The notes under the pieces were generated by a model. That model searched no databases. It saw only the letters and a list, made by a program, of their open reading frames with translations, and was not told the origin of the DNA. The translations under genes were made by a program, and so were the position numbers. DNA of 64,000 nucleotides from Pseudomonas haemolytica (GTDB lineage Bacteria > Pseudomonadota > Gammaproteobacteria > Pseudomonadales > Pseudomonadaceae). This document shows, in pieces, positions 53,640-63,312 of the stretch; positions within the stretch are counted from its first letter, which is position 1; the number at the start of each line of letters is the position of its first letter. The stretch lies in assembly GCF_009659625.1 (NCBI RefSeq), contig NZ_VOIW01000003.1:620001-684000 (forward strand), written 5' to 3'.

Positions 53640-54152
53640 ATGGACCATCTTGTACTCACAATTATCGCCGCCGACAAACCCGGCCTGGTTGAACGCATTG
53701 CGCAGAACATTGCCGCCCACGGCGGTAACTGGCTGGAAAGCCGCATGGCCCACATGGCCGGGCAGTTTGCCGGGATCCTGCGGGTCAGCGTGCCGACAGA
53801 GCAGCGCCAGGCGTTGGTTGGCGCGCTGGAGGACTTATCCACACATGGCATTCGTGTGCTGGTGGGCGAGGGCAGCAGCGGGCAGGCATCGGCATCCAAA
53901 CCGATCCTGATGACCTTGGTGGGCAATGACCGCTCGGGCATCGTGCGCGAGATCACCGCGCTGTTGAGCCAGCAGGGCGTCAACCTGGAGCGCCTGAGCA
54001 CCGATGTACGGCCGGCGCCCATGAGTGGTGATCCATTGTTTAACGCCGAAGCGTTGCTGCAGGTGCCGGCGAGTATGTCGTTGGAAACCTTGCAGGCGGC
54101 GCTTGAGACCCTGGCCGATGACTTGATGGTGGAGTTGCGTCAGGAAGAGTAA
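53640..54152 (+). CDS. GcvR-like double ACT domain regulator
   Basis: A 170-aa protein with two ACT domains (about 1-80 and 90-168), as in the glycine cleavage system repressor GcvR. It lacks a DNA-binding domain and would act by binding a partner such as GcvA in response to glycine. The motifs LTIIAADKPGLVERIA and LMTLVGNDRSGIVREI are diagnostic. A DnaA-box sequence (53833-53841) lies within the gene. Confidence 0.82.
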   Translation: MDHLVLTIIAADKPGLVERIAQNIAAHGGNWLESRMAHMAGQFAGILRVSVPTEQRQALVGALEDLSTHGIRVLVGEGSSGQASASKPILMTLVGNDRSGIVREITALLSQQGVNLERLSTDVRPAPMSGDPLFNAEALLQVPASMSLETLQAALETLADDLMVELRQEE

Positions 54153-54190
54153 CGATCCACAAGGTTATGCATGGAAATCTTGCATGGGCC

Positions 54191-54311
54191 TGTGGATAAC
54201 CTGTAGAGACCCGGCGCCAGGCCACGCTGGCCGGGCTTCTCCGTCAGCTGAGCAAAAAACGAACAGTTTCAAGGACTTGTGCACACATGGCGGGGATCAG
54301 GGTGTGGATAA
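54191..54311. repeat. Two perfect DnaA-box sequences in the gcvR-rarD gap
   Basis: TGTGGATAA occurs at 54191-54199 and 54303-54311, both followed by ACC or ACCT, with a third perfect box (TTATCCACA) 360 bp upstream inside the GcvR-like gene. The gap is convergent and shows no gene. Confidence 0.7.
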
Positions 54312-54326
54312 CCTTGGGGTGGAACG

Positions 54327-54355
54327 CTGCAAGCCACGAAAGCTGTGGCTTGCAG
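54327..54355. repeat. 11-bp perfect inverted repeat (hairpin)
   Basis: CTGCAAGCCAC-GAAAGCT-GTGGCTTGCAG between convergent gcvR-like and rarD genes. The stem is strong but no U-tract follows on either strand, so it is not a classical terminator. Confidence 0.6.
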
Positions 54356-54374
54356 AGGTTTGTACGTTATTTGA

Positions 54375-55259
54375 TCAGCGTTTGCGTATGCTCAGCCAGG
54401 CGTCCAGGCTGTATACCACCAGGCCGGCCCAGATAAAGGCGAACGCAATGAGCGTGCTGGGTGCCAGGTGTTCGCCGAACAGCAATACCGCTTCCAGCAG
54501 CACCAGGGTCGGCGCCACGTACTGCAAAAAGCCCAGTGCGGTGTAGGGCAAATGCCGGGCGGCGGCGTTGAAGCACACCAGTGGGATCAGGGTCACTGGG
54601 CCCGCTGCCACCAGCCACCAGGCTTCAGAGGTGCTCCAGAATTCCAGTTGGGCACTGTGGGCCGACGGATTGAACAGCAACCAGGCGACGGCAATCGGCA
54701 CCAGCATCCAAGTCTCCACCACCAGCCCGGGCAATGCCTTGACCGGCGCCTGCTTGCGGATCAAACCGTAGAAGCCGAAGGTCAACGCCAACACCAGCGA
54801 CACCCACGGCAAGCTGCCGACCTGCCAGACCTGTTGCGCCACGCCCACCGCTGCCAAACCCACCGCTATCCACTGCAGGCGCCGCAGGCGTTCACCGAGA
54901 ATCAGCATGCCCAGCAGCACATTCACCAGCGGGTTGATGTAGTAACCCAGGCTGGCCTCGAGCATGCGCCCGCTGTTCACCGACCACACGTAGGTCAGCC
55001 AGTTAGCTGCGATCAGCGAACCGCTGAGTGCGAGGATCGCCAGGCGTTTGGGGTTGTCGCGCAATTCACGGAACCAGCCCGGGTGTTTCCACACCATCAG
55101 TAGCAAACCGCCGAACAGCGCCGACCACAGCACGCGGTGCACGATAATCTCTGCGGCGGGTACGCTGGCGATGGCTTTGAAGTAGAGCGGGAACAGACCC
55201 CAGATGACGTAGGCACTCAGGCCCAGGATGTACCCCTTGCGAGGGTTGGCGGCTTGCAT
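54375..55259 (-). CDS. rarD: RarD, EamA family transporter
   Basis: A 294-aa inner-membrane protein with about ten TM helices in two EamA repeats (GYILGLSAYVIWGLFPLYFKAI at the N-terminus). RarD homologues are named from chloramphenicol sensitivity; true substrate is unknown. The start at 55259 (MQAANPRKG) fits family N-termini; the upstream in-frame codons are less likely. Confidence 0.88.
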   Translation of the reverse strand: MQAANPRKGYILGLSAYVIWGLFPLYFKAIASVPAAEIIVHRVLWSALFGGLLLMVWKHPGWFRELRDNPKRLAILALSGSLIAANWLTYVWSVNSGRMLEASLGYYINPLVNVLLGMLILGERLRRLQWIAVGLAAVGVAQQVWQVGSLPWVSLVLALTFGFYGLIRKQAPVKALPGLVVETWMLVPIAVAWLLFNPSAHSAQLEFWSTSEAWWLVAAGPVTLIPLVCFNAAARHLPYTALGFLQYVAPTLVLLEAVLLFGEHLAPSTLIAFAFIWAGLVVYSLDAWLSIRKR

Positions 55260-55343
55260 TGCAGAATCCTTGCTTAGGCAGCTTACAAAGCGCAATTGTA
55301 AGGATATTTGTCAGCGTATGGGACCTGCTTTGCTTTTTGCTTT

Positions 55344-55434
55344 ATGTGGGAGGGGGCTTGCTCCCGATGACGGACTGTCAGTTTATAAATATGGCACCTG
55401 ACACACCGCTATCGGGAGCAAGTCCCTCCTACAT
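55344..55434. repeat. REPIN (GGGGGCTTGCTCCCGAT type), one decayed arm
   Basis: The left arm is canonical and the right arm reads AGTCCCTCCTACAT, with decay. It directly abuts the srkA stop codon. Confidence 0.82.
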
Positions 55435-56408
55435 TAGAAGAGTTTGAGCGGTTCTTCGTTGAGCGCCGACAACTGCTCACGCAACGCCAGTACCTGATCG
55501 CCCCAATACCGCTCGCTGCCGAACCACGGGAAGCTGTGGGGGAACGCCGGGTCATCCCAACGCCGCGCCAGCCAGGCGCTGTAGTGCATCAGGCGCAGGG
55601 CACGCAGGGGTTCGATCAGGGCCAGTTCGCGTGGGTCGAAGTCGTGGAATTCCTGATAGCCGTCCATCAGTTCCGACAGCTGGCCCAGGCATTCCTGGCG
55701 GTCGCCGGCGAGCATCATCCACAGGTCTTGCACTGCCGGGCCCATGCGGCAGTCATCGAGGTCGACGATATGGAACATCTCGTCGCGGCACATCATGTTG
55801 CCGGGGTGGCAATCGCCGTGCATGCGGATGTTCTTGTGCGGCGTGGCCTTGTACACCTCTTCCACGCGCTTGAGCAGGTCACGGGCCACGGACTCGTAGG
55901 CCGGCAACAGGCTCTTGGGAATGAAGTTGCCTTCAAGCAGGGTGTTGAGGGAATCGTGACCGAAGTTCTTCACGCCCAGGGCTTCGCGGTGTTCAAACGG
56001 GCGGGTGGAACCCACCGCGTGCAAACGACCCAGCAACTGCCCGAGCCGGTAGAGCTGGTCGAGATTACCCGGCTCCGGCGCCCGGCCGCCACGGCGCGGA
56101 AACAGGGTGAAGCGGAAACCCGCGTGTTCGAACAGGCTTTCGCCATTGTGAATCAGCGGCGCTACTACTGGGACTTCGCATTCGGCCAGTTCGAAGGTGA
56201 AGCGGTGCTCTTCGAGGATCGCCTCGTTGGTCCAGCGCTGGGGGCGGTAGAACTTGGCGATCAGCGGTTCGGCGTCTTCGATGCCCACCTGGTACACGCG
56301 GTTTTCGTAGCTGTTGAGCGCCAGAACGCGAGCATCGCTGAGAAAACCGATGCTTTCGACAGCGTCGAGAACCAGGTCAGGGGTGAGTGTTTCAAACGGG
56401 TGGGCCAT
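55434..56408 (-). CDS. srkA: SrkA/YihE stress response kinase
   Basis: A 324-aa APH-fold Ser/Thr kinase. The catalytic loop is MHGDCHPGNMMC and the metal site is HIVDLDDC. Homologous to E. coli SrkA (YihE, RdoA), which protects against envelope and death-pathway stress. The start at 56408 has AGGAG 6 nt upstream; the frame upstream runs into a REPIN. It is downstream of the PhoX-family gene on the same strand but separated from it by that REPIN. Confidence 0.9.
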   Translation of the reverse strand: MAHPFETLTPDLVLDAVESIGFLSDARVLALNSYENRVYQVGIEDAEPLIAKFYRPQRWTNEAILEEHRFTFELAECEVPVVAPLIHNGESLFEHAGFRFTLFPRRGGRAPEPGNLDQLYRLGQLLGRLHAVGSTRPFEHREALGVKNFGHDSLNTLLEGNFIPKSLLPAYESVARDLLKRVEEVYKATPHKNIRMHGDCHPGNMMCRDEMFHIVDLDDCRMGPAVQDLWMMLAGDRQECLGQLSELMDGYQEFHDFDPRELALIEPLRALRLMHYSAWLARRWDDPAFPHSFPWFGSERYWGDQVLALREQLSALNEEPLKLF

Positions 56409-56495
56409 GCGAACTCCTGCGCGCAGCAGGGCGCCGCGTCGGGCCGGGTATGGTAACGCACCGGGCTTGAGATAGGGGGCGGCTGTGCCATTGCC

Positions 56496-56567
56496 ATCGG
56501 GAGCAAGCCCCTCCCACATTTTGACCGTGTGAACCCGATCAAGTGTGGGAGGGGGCTTGCTCCCGAT
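56496..56567. repeat. REPIN (GGGGGCTTGCTCCCGAT type)
   Basis: Inverted arms between the PhoX-family gene and srkA; the left arm lacks one G of the run. It ends 10 nt before the PhoX stop codon. Confidence 0.85.
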
Positions 56568-56576
56568 GAGGCCCTA

Positions 56577-58475
56577 TCAGGCGCCGACGATCCCACCATC
56601 ATCCCGCCGAATCGCCATCACCGACGAACGCGGCTTGCCATTCGGCAGATGCTCCGGCCAGGTCGAACCACCGGTTTCACCCGGATGCTGAATCCCCACA
56701 AACAAGGTCTTCTGGTCCGGCGCAAAGCTGATCCCCGTCACCTCACAGGCTACTGGCCCGACCATGAAGCGGCGGATTTCCCCAGTGCTCGGGTCGGCAC
56801 ACAGCATCTGGTTGTTACCCATGCCGGCAAATTCGCCTGCGTTGCTGTAGTCGCCATCGGTGAGGATCCACAAGCGCCCGGCCTTGTCGAAACCCAGGCC
56901 ATCGGGGCTGTTGAACATGTTCTGTGGGTTGATATTGGATGAGCCGCCCTTGGGTGTACCGCCGTGCACGCGTGGGTTGCCGGCCACCACGAACAGGTCC
57001 CAGCTGAAGTCCGTGGCGCCGTGGTTATCGGCGTCGGCTTTCCAACGCAGGATCTGGCCGTAGATGTTTTTCTCCCGTGGGTTGGGCCCGCCCACGGGCT
57101 GACCTTCCTCGCCACGTTTGGCGTTGTTGGTCAGGGTGCAATAGACCTGGCCGTCAGTGGGGCTGACCACGATCCATTCCGGGCGGTCCATGCGCGTGGC
57201 TTTCACTACGCTGGCAGCCAGGCGGGCGTGAATGAGCACCTCGGCCTGGTTGGCGAAACCGCTGCTGGCGTCGATACCGTTTTTACCGTGGGTCAACTCT
57301 ACCCATTGGCCTTTGCCCTTGGGGTGGTCGGCGTTGCCGTCGCCCGCGTCGAAGATCGCCACGTACAAAGTGCCGTGGTCCAGCAGGTGTTTATTGGCCT
57401 TGGCATTGTGGTGGTTGATCGGGTCGCGGCTGACGAACTTGTAGATGAACTCACCGCGTTCATCGTCGCCCATGTACACCACGGCGCGGCCGTCGCGGGT
57501 CTCGGCGAGAGCGGCGTTCTCGTGCTTGAAACGGCCCAATGCCGTGCGCTTGACCGGAGTGGATTGCGGGTCGAATGGATCGATTTCCACCACCCAGCCA
57601 TGGCGATTGAGTTCGTTGGGGTTCTTGGCCATGTCGAAGCGTGGGTCATGCTGATGCCAGTTGATGTCTTTACTGGCGCCCACCACGCCATAGCGCTTCT
57701 GCCCGGCGTCGAAGGCTTGCTGGGGGTTGCTGCTGCCGAAGCAGTCGGTGAAGTTTTCTTCGCAGGTCAGGTAAGTGCCCCATGGGGTCTTGCCGTTGGC
57801 GCAATTCTGGAATGTCCCGAGGGCTTTCTTGCCGGTTTTGTCGGCGCGGGTTTTCAGCCAGTCATGGCCGGCGGCGGGGCCGCTCAGGCGGATCGGTGAG
57901 TTGCCGTGGATGCGCCGGTTGTAGCGCGAGTCCTGTACGAACTGCCAGGTGTCGCCCTTGCGCCGCACTTCGATCACCGACACGCCTTCACTGGCCAGGG
58001 CCTTGCGCACATCTTCGGCCGATTGCGGCGCGCCACCGTGGGGGAAAAGGTAGCGGTAGTTGGTGTATTCGTTGTTGATCGCCATCAGTGCGCGGTTGTT
58101 GTCGCCCGGGAAGGGAAACAGGCTCATGCCGTCGTTGTTGTCGCCGAACTGCTGTTCCTGGGCCTTGGCGGTGCCATTGCCGGACGGATCGAAAGCCGGC
58201 GCGTTCTTGTGCAGCGGCTGGCCCCAACTGATCAGCACCGACGCGCTGTAGCCAGGCGGCAAGGTGATGGTGTCGCTGGTGGCGGCGGCGATGCTGGTGA
58301 ACCCCAGCAGCGGGCTGGCAGAAGCGGCATTCACGGCCAGGGCACTGCGGCTCAGCAGGTTGCCACCCAGAAACATCGCCGCACCGCACAGGGCGCCTGC
58401 GCCGATAAAGCGACGGCGGGTGAGGCCGACCATCTGTTCAAGATCGGTGGCGTGGTTTTCTTCTAATAGGCTCAT
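56577..58475 (-). CDS. PhoX family (DUF839) Tat-exported phosphatase
   Basis: A 632-aa periplasmic protein with a twin-arginine signal (LTRRRFIGAGAL, residues about 18-29) and a PhoX/DUF839 beta-propeller. Features include LTCEENFTDCFG, DDERGEFIYKFVS, FNSPDGLGFD and the C-terminal GISFAPDQKTLFVGIQHPGE. Members bind Ca/Fe and hydrolyse phosphate esters. The Tat signal contains RRR followed by F. Substrate range is unknown. No obvious Pho box was noted in the 79-nt upstream gap. Confidence 0.87.
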   Translation of the reverse strand: MSLLEENHATDLEQMVGLTRRRFIGAGALCGAAMFLGGNLLSRSALAVNAASASPLLGFTSIAAATSDTITLPPGYSASVLISWGQPLHKNAPAFDPSGNGTAKAQEQQFGDNNDGMSLFPFPGDNNRALMAINNEYTNYRYLFPHGGAPQSAEDVRKALASEGVSVIEVRRKGDTWQFVQDSRYNRRIHGNSPIRLSGPAAGHDWLKTRADKTGKKALGTFQNCANGKTPWGTYLTCEENFTDCFGSSNPQQAFDAGQKRYGVVGASKDINWHQHDPRFDMAKNPNELNRHGWVVEIDPFDPQSTPVKRTALGRFKHENAALAETRDGRAVVYMGDDERGEFIYKFVSRDPINHHNAKANKHLLDHGTLYVAIFDAGDGNADHPKGKGQWVELTHGKNGIDASSGFANQAEVLIHARLAASVVKATRMDRPEWIVVSPTDGQVYCTLTNNAKRGEEGQPVGGPNPREKNIYGQILRWKADADNHGATDFSWDLFVVAGNPRVHGGTPKGGSSNINPQNMFNSPDGLGFDKAGRLWILTDGDYSNAGEFAGMGNNQMLCADPSTGEIRRFMVGPVACEVTGISFAPDQKTLFVGIQHPGETGGSTWPEHLPNGKPRSSVMAIRRDDGGIVGA

Positions 58476-58554
58476 CTCAGGCTCCCTGCGGTTTTTGCAG
58501 ACACCTTAAGCAGCGCTTGTGACCAGATTGTTGCAGCTTGAAGACGTTCGCCCG

Positions 58555-59325
58555 CTACACCGGCGTGCCCAGCAACACATTGCTGGGGGCAAATTGCACA
58601 CGGACCGGCTGGCCTTCGCCAGCGTTGAGTGCCTGGAGTGCGGCGGGCTGGGCCAGCGCGCATAACACCTGGCCGTTGGGCAGAGAGATACGCACCTCAC
58701 TGGGGCCATCTTCGGCGCCGAGAATCGTCTCGATCACACCGCTCATACAATTGTGTCCAGGTGTTTCAGGCTGGCCGATCGCCAGTAGTTCGAGCCATCC
58801 GGCCTTGATCAGGGCGACCACTTCCACGCCGGCCTGCAGTTCCAGTCGTTGGGTACTGTCGTGGGTGATCTGTGCATCAAGATGCAGGCCACCGGCCAAC
58901 TGCAAGCGAATCATGTCGTTGCGACCCTGGCTGTCGATAGCGCTGACCTGGCCGTGCAATTGGTTGCGGGCACTGGTGCGCAGCATCAGGCGCCCCAGCA
59001 GGTTGAAGTCGCTCGCCGCTTCGTCCGAACCCAGTACCTGGGCCTGCAACACTTGCAGGCGCTGATAGAGGCGCAGCACCCGTTGACCTTCTTGCGTCAG
59101 CCTGGCGCCGCCACCGCCCTTGCCACCGACGCTGCGTTCAACCAACGGTTTTTGCGCCAGGTTGTTCAGTTCGTCGATGGCGTCCCAGGCGGCCTTGTAA
59201 CTCAACCCGGCGCTTTTGGCCGCACGGGTAATGGAACCCTGCTCGGCGATGTGCCCCAGCAAGGCAATTCGCTGGGGGCGACGGATGATGTGTTGGTTGA
59301 GAGGGCTGGGCAGAGACATGGGCAT
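58555..59325 (-). CDS. modE: ModE-type molybdate-responsive regulator
   Basis: A 256-aa regulator: LysR-like winged HTH at about 12-115 (RIALLGHIAEQGSITRAAKSAGLSYKAAWDAID, GGKGGGGARLT) and two TOBE domains at about 125-255 that bind molybdate. The Shine-Dalgarno is unclear and a second ATG lies 6 nt downstream (59319). No mod transport genes are in the window. In PAO1 a ModE-type gene occupies the same position. Confidence 0.85.
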   Translation of the reverse strand: MPMSLPSPLNQHIIRRPQRIALLGHIAEQGSITRAAKSAGLSYKAAWDAIDELNNLAQKPLVERSVGGKGGGGARLTQEGQRVLRLYQRLQVLQAQVLGSDEAASDFNLLGRLMLRTSARNQLHGQVSAIDSQGRNDMIRLQLAGGLHLDAQITHDSTQRLELQAGVEVVALIKAGWLELLAIGQPETPGHNCMSGVIETILGAEDGPSEVRISLPNGQVLCALAQPAALQALNAGEGQPVRVQFAPSNVLLGTPV

Positions 59326-59376
59326 ACGCTTGGATGAGATGAACGGACGTTGCCGCCCTGGCGCAAGGGAGTCAAG

Positions 59377-60114
59377 TCAGGTGCCGGGTTTGGGCGTGCG
59401 GGCCAGGCAATAAACGTCGACCTGGCGTGCACCGGCGGCCACCAAAAGCCGCGCCAGGGCGTGGGCCGTGGCGCCGGTGGTGAGTACGTCATCTACCAGC
59501 GCCAGATGTTGGCCTGCTACCTGAGTGCCGGGGGCCAGGGCGAAGGCGTTTAGCAGGTTGCGTTTGCGCGTCCTGGCATCAAGGTCTTGCTGCGCGACGG
59601 TTTCATGAGGTCGCAACAGCAGGTGTTCATTGTGGGGAATATCGAGGGCAGCACTGAGCCAACGCGCCACCATCAGTGCTTGGTTAAAGCCGCGTTCGCG
59701 CAGGCGTTTGCGTGCCATGGGCACCGGCAGCAGGCAGTCGGGGCGGCTGAGTTCGGCGTTATCGAAGCGGTGTTGCAGATGTTGCGTGAGCAGGCGCGCG
59801 AGCATGTGCCCCAGCGGCCAACGCGCCTGATGTTTGAAGCGGCTGATCAGGGTGTCGATGGGAAAACTGTAGGTCCAAGGGGCGACGACCTGGTTAAAGG
59901 CGGGTGGATGTTTTTGGCATTGGCCGCAGAGCAAGCCGTCCATCGGCAAGGGCAGGGCACAGCGTTCACACTGCTCCATCAGCCATGGCAGTTCTGTTTC
60001 GCAGACGTTGCACACATTTTCAGCCGCTTCAGTGCATTCATCGCAGATCAGGCAGGTTTGTATACTTTTTGACCAGATGTAAACTTGGTGCTTGTACTCA
60101 GGTTGACAGTGCAT
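59377..60114 (-). CDS. comF: ComF family phosphoribosyltransferase-like protein
   Basis: A 245-aa protein with N-terminal zinc-ribbon cysteines (CLICDEC...CNVCE; CERCALP...CGQC) and a C-terminal PRPP-binding loop (LALVDDVLTTGATA). ComF homologues assist natural transformation, interacting with single-strand DNA uptake machinery. Its start region overlaps the bioB promoter area on the other strand, 92 nt from the bioB start. Confidence 0.88.
   Translation of the reverse strand: MHCQPEYKHQVYIWSKSIQTCLICDECTEAAENVCNVCETELPWLMEQCERCALPLPMDGLLCGQCQKHPPAFNQVVAPWTYSFPIDTLISRFKHQARWPLGHMLARLLTQHLQHRFDNAELSRPDCLLPVPMARKRLRERGFNQALMVARWLSAALDIPHNEHLLLRPHETVAQQDLDARTRKRNLLNAFALAPGTQVAGQHLALVDDVLTTGATAHALARLLVAAGARQVDVYCLARTPKPGT
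60077..60109 (+). promoter_or_regulatory. Possible BirA-type biotin operator
   Basis: ATGTAAACTT (60077-60086) and AGGTTGACAG (60100-60109) resemble, in inverted arrangement, the TTGTAAACC...GGTTTACAA operator known for BirA. It overlaps the first codons of comF. The match is partial. Confidence 0.3.
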
Positions 60115-60206
60115 GAATCTTCCTTAAATATGCCGAGCATCCGTGTCGTGCCTGTGGGTATTGCCCTTCCCGCAGCGCTTGCCAAAGCATAATCAAGGAA
60201 TCGCCC

Positions 60207-61262
60207 ATGAGCGCCAGCACCTCTGCCACCCTGCGTCACGATTGGTCTTTAGCCGAAGTCAAAGCCCTGTTCGTGCAGCCGTTCAATGACCTGTTGTTCC
60301 AGGCGCAGACCGTGCACCGCGCGCATTTCGACGCCAACCGCGTGCAGGTGTCGACCCTGCTGTCGATCAAGACCGGCGCCTGCCCGGAAGATTGCAAATA
60401 TTGTCCGCAGTCGGGCCACTACAACACCGGCCTGGAAAAAGAAAAGCTGATGGAAGTGCAAAAGGTCCTCGAAGAGGCCGCCCGCGCCAAGGCCATCGGT
60501 TCGACGCGTTTCTGCATGGGCGCAGCGTGGAAACACCCGTCGGCCAAAGACATGCCCTACGTGCTGGAGATGGTCAAAGGGGTGAAGGCCATGGGCCTGG
60601 AAACCTGCATGACCCTCGGGCGCCTCGATCAGGACCAGACCGAAGCCCTGGCCCAGGCGGGCCTGGACTACTACAACCACAACCTCGATACGTCGCCGGA
60701 GTTCTACGGCTCGATCATCACCACCCGCACCTACAGCGAGCGCCTGCAAACCCTGGCCTATGTGCGTGATTCGGGGATGAAAATCTGCTCGGGCGGTATC
60801 CTCGGCATGGGCGAGTCCCTCGACGACCGTGCCAACCTGCTGATCCAACTGGCCAACCTGCCGGAGCATCCCGAGTCGGTGCCGATCAACATGCTGGTGA
60901 AGGTTGCCGGTACACCGTTGGAAAACGCCGACGACATCGACCCCTTCGATTTCATCCGCATGCTGGCGGTGGCGCGCATCCTGATGCCGCAATCCCACGT
61001 GCGGCTGTCCGCCGGCCGCGAAGCCATGAACGAGCAGATGCAGGCCCTGGCGTTTTTTGCCGGCGCCAACTCGATCTTCTACGGCGACAAATTGCTGACC
61101 ACCGCCAACCCCCAGGCTGACAAGGACATGCAATTGTTTGCACGCCTGGGCATCCTGCCGGAAGCCCGTGAAGAGCACGCTGATGAAGTGCACCAGGCGG
61201 CGATTGAGCAGGCGTTGGTGGAGCAGAAGAGCAGCGAGCAGTTCTACAACGCTGTCGTCTGA
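60207..61262 (+). CDS. bioB: Biotin synthase
   Basis: A 351-aa radical SAM enzyme inserting sulfur into dethiobiotin. The [4Fe-4S] motif is C59-P-E-D-C63-K-Y-C66, and conserved segments include [21 protein letters not shown] and GMGES. AAGGA precedes the start. It is divergent from comF and heads bioB-bioF-bioH-bioC, with a REPIN between bioB and bioF. Confidence 0.96.
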   Translation: MSASTSATLRHDWSLAEVKALFVQPFNDLLFQAQTVHRAHFDANRVQVSTLLSIKTGACPEDCKYCPQSGHYNTGLEKEKLMEVQKVLEEAARAKAIGSTRFCMGAAWKHPSAKDMPYVLEMVKGVKAMGLETCMTLGRLDQDQTEALAQAGLDYYNHNLDTSPEFYGSIITTRTYSERLQTLAYVRDSGMKICSGGILGMGESLDDRANLLIQLANLPEHPESVPINMLVKVAGTPLENADDIDPFDFIRMLAVARILMPQSHVRLSAGREAMNEQMQALAFFAGANSIFYGDKLLTTANPQADKDMQLFARLGILPEAREEHADEVHQAAIEQALVEQKSSEQFYNAVV

Positions 61263-61278
61263 TTGAAATGGGATCCCA

Positions 61279-61369
61279 ATGTGGGAGGGGGCTTGCTCCC
61301 GATAGCGGTGTGTCAGTCTCAGTATCTGTAACTGAACCACCGCTATCGGGAGCAAGCCCCCTCCCACAT
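61279..61369. repeat. REPIN (GGGGGCTTGCTCCCGAT type) between bioB and bioF
   Basis: Two perfect inverted arms about 43 nt apart inside the bio operon. The 144-nt gap contains nothing else beyond the bioF ribosome-binding region. Confidence 0.9.
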
Positions 61370-61406
61370 TATTTGATCCAGTTGAACCCGCCAAATCGAG
61401 GCCAGC

Positions 61407-62588
61407 ATGTCTTTTGATCTCTCCGCACGCCTCGCTGCCCGCCGTGCCGAACACCTTTATCGTCAACGCCCCTTGTTGGAGAGCCCGCAGGGCCCGGAAG
61501 TGGTGGTGGATGGCCAACCGCTGTTGGCGTTCTGCAATAACGATTACCTGGGCCTGGCCAACCACCCGCAGGTGGTCGAGGCCTGGCGCGCTGGTGCATC
61601 CCGCTGGGGCGTGGGCGGTGGTGCTTCGCATTTGGTAGTGGGGCACGCCACGCCGCACCATGAGTTGGAAGAAGCTCTCGCCGACCTCACGGGGCGCCCG
61701 CGGGCACTGCTGTTCACCACCGGCTATATGGCCAACCTCGGTGCGGTAACAGCATTGGTGGGGCAGGGCGATACGGTGCTGGAAGACCGTCTCAATCACG
61801 CTTCATTACTGGATGCCGGTTTATTGTCCGGGGCGCGTTTCAACCGCTACCTGCATAACGACGCTGTCAGTCTGGCCAAGCGCCTGGAGAAGGCCACCGG
61901 CAATACGCTGGTGGTCACCGATGGTGTGTTCAGCATGGACGGCAATCTGGCCGACCTGCCCGCGCTGGCCCGTGAAGCCAAGGCCAGAGGTGCCTGGCTG
62001 ATGGTGGATGACGCCCATGGCTTCGGCCCGCTGGGCGCCCATGGCGGTGGCATTGTCGAGCATTTCGGCTTGAGCCAGGAGGAGGTGCCGGTGCTGGTTG
62101 GCACCTTGGGCAAAGCCTTCGGTACCGCCGGGGCGTTTGTGGCGGGCAGTGAGGCGTTGATCGAAAGCCTGATCCAATTTGCCCGCCCGTATATCTACAC
62201 CACCAGCCAACCACCGGCACTGGCCTGCGCCACCCTCAAAAGCCTGGAGCTGCTGCGCAGCGAACATTGGCGGCGTGATCATCTCAACGGGTTGATCCGC
62301 CAGTTCCGCCAGGGCGCCGAGCAGATGGGCCTGGCATTGATGGACAGCTTTACGCCGATCCAGCCGATCCTGATTGGCGACAGCGCCCGGGCGTTGCGCC
62401 TGTCGCACATGTTGCGTGAGCGTGGCCTGATGGTGACCGCGATCCGCCCGCCTACCGTGCCCGCCGGCAGTGCCCGTTTACGGGTGACATTGACCGCGGC
62501 CCACAGCGAGGCGCAGGTGCAGCTATTGTTAAACGGACTCGAAGAATGTTTCCGCTTGTTAGGCACCTCGGAGCCCGACCATGCGTAA
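61407..62588 (+). CDS. bioF: 8-Amino-7-oxononanoate synthase
   Basis: A 393-aa PLP enzyme joining pimeloyl-ACP/CoA and alanine in biotin synthesis. The PLP lysine is in [14 protein letters not shown] near residue 236, the cofactor aspartate in DDAHGFG and the substrate region in [10 protein letters not shown]. It overlaps bioH by 8 nt. Confidence 0.95.
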   Translation: MSFDLSARLAARRAEHLYRQRPLLESPQGPEVVVDGQPLLAFCNNDYLGLANHPQVVEAWRAGASRWGVGGGASHLVVGHATPHHELEEALADLTGRPRALLFTTGYMANLGAVTALVGQGDTVLEDRLNHASLLDAGLLSGARFNRYLHNDAVSLAKRLEKATGNTLVVTDGVFSMDGNLADLPALAREAKARGAWLMVDDAHGFGPLGAHGGGIVEHFGLSQEEVPVLVGTLGKAFGTAGAFVAGSEALIESLIQFARPYIYTTSQPPALACATLKSLELLRSEHWRRDHLNGLIRQFRQGAEQMGLALMDSFTPIQPILIGDSARALRLSHMLRERGLMVTAIRPPTVPAGSARLRVTLTAAHSEAQVQLLLNGLEECFRLLGTSEPDHA

Positions 62589-63312
62589 TCGACTGATATT
62601 GCTGCCCGGCTGGGGCCTTGGTGTGTCACCGCTGGAGCCGTTGGCCGCGGCATTGCACGGCCTGGACGAACACCTGCGGGTACAGGTCGAGCCTCTGCCA
62701 GCGCTGGACTCCAGTGATTTGAATGAGTGGCTCGACGAACTCGATGCGACGCTGCCGGACAACGTCTGGCTCGGTGGTTGGTCCCTGGGCGGCATGCTCG
62801 CTTCAGAGCTGGCAGCGCGCCGTGGCGAACGTTGCTGTGGTTTGCTGACCCTGGCGAGCAACCCGTGCTTCGTCGCCCATGACGGTTGGCCCCACGCGAT
62901 GCCTGCCGAGACCTTCGACGCATTCCTGGCGGGCTGCCACGCCGACTCCCAAGTCACCCTCAAGCGCTTCGGCCTGTTGTGTGCCAAGGGCGCCGAAGAC
63001 CCTCGCGGGCTGTCGCGGTTGCTGGTCAGCGGTGCGCCGAATACCGCCCCCAGCGTATTGATGCCCGGCCTGGAGCTGCTGGCCCAACTGGATACGCGGG
63101 CGGCCTTACAGGCATTTCGCGGGCCGCAGTTGCATCTGTTTGCCGGCCTGGATGGGCTGGTGCCTGCCGAAGCCGCCAGCGACCTGCTGGCATTGCTCCC
63201 TGATGTAGAAGTCGGCCTGATTGAACAGGCCGGTCACGCGTTTCTTCTGGAAGACCCCCACGGTGTAGCGGGGGCCATCCAGGCTTTTTTGCATGAGTGT
63301 GTTGATGACTGA
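62581..63312 (+). CDS. bioH: Pimeloyl-ACP methyl ester carboxylesterase
   Basis: A 243-aa alpha/beta hydrolase that releases pimeloyl-ACP from its methyl ester. Nucleophile S68 in GGWS68LGG; the acid and histidine are in [10 protein letters not shown] and [11 protein letters not shown]. The start overlaps bioF and the stop overlaps bioC, showing tight coupling. Confidence 0.93.
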   Translation: MRNRLILLPGWGLGVSPLEPLAAALHGLDEHLRVQVEPLPALDSSDLNEWLDELDATLPDNVWLGGWSLGGMLASELAARRGERCCGLLTLASNPCFVAHDGWPHAMPAETFDAFLAGCHADSQVTLKRFGLLCAKGAEDPRGLSRLLVSGAPNTAPSVLMPGLELLAQLDTRAALQAFRGPQLHLFAGLDGLVPAEAASDLLALLPDVEVGLIEQAGHAFLLEDPHGVAGAIQAFLHECVDD

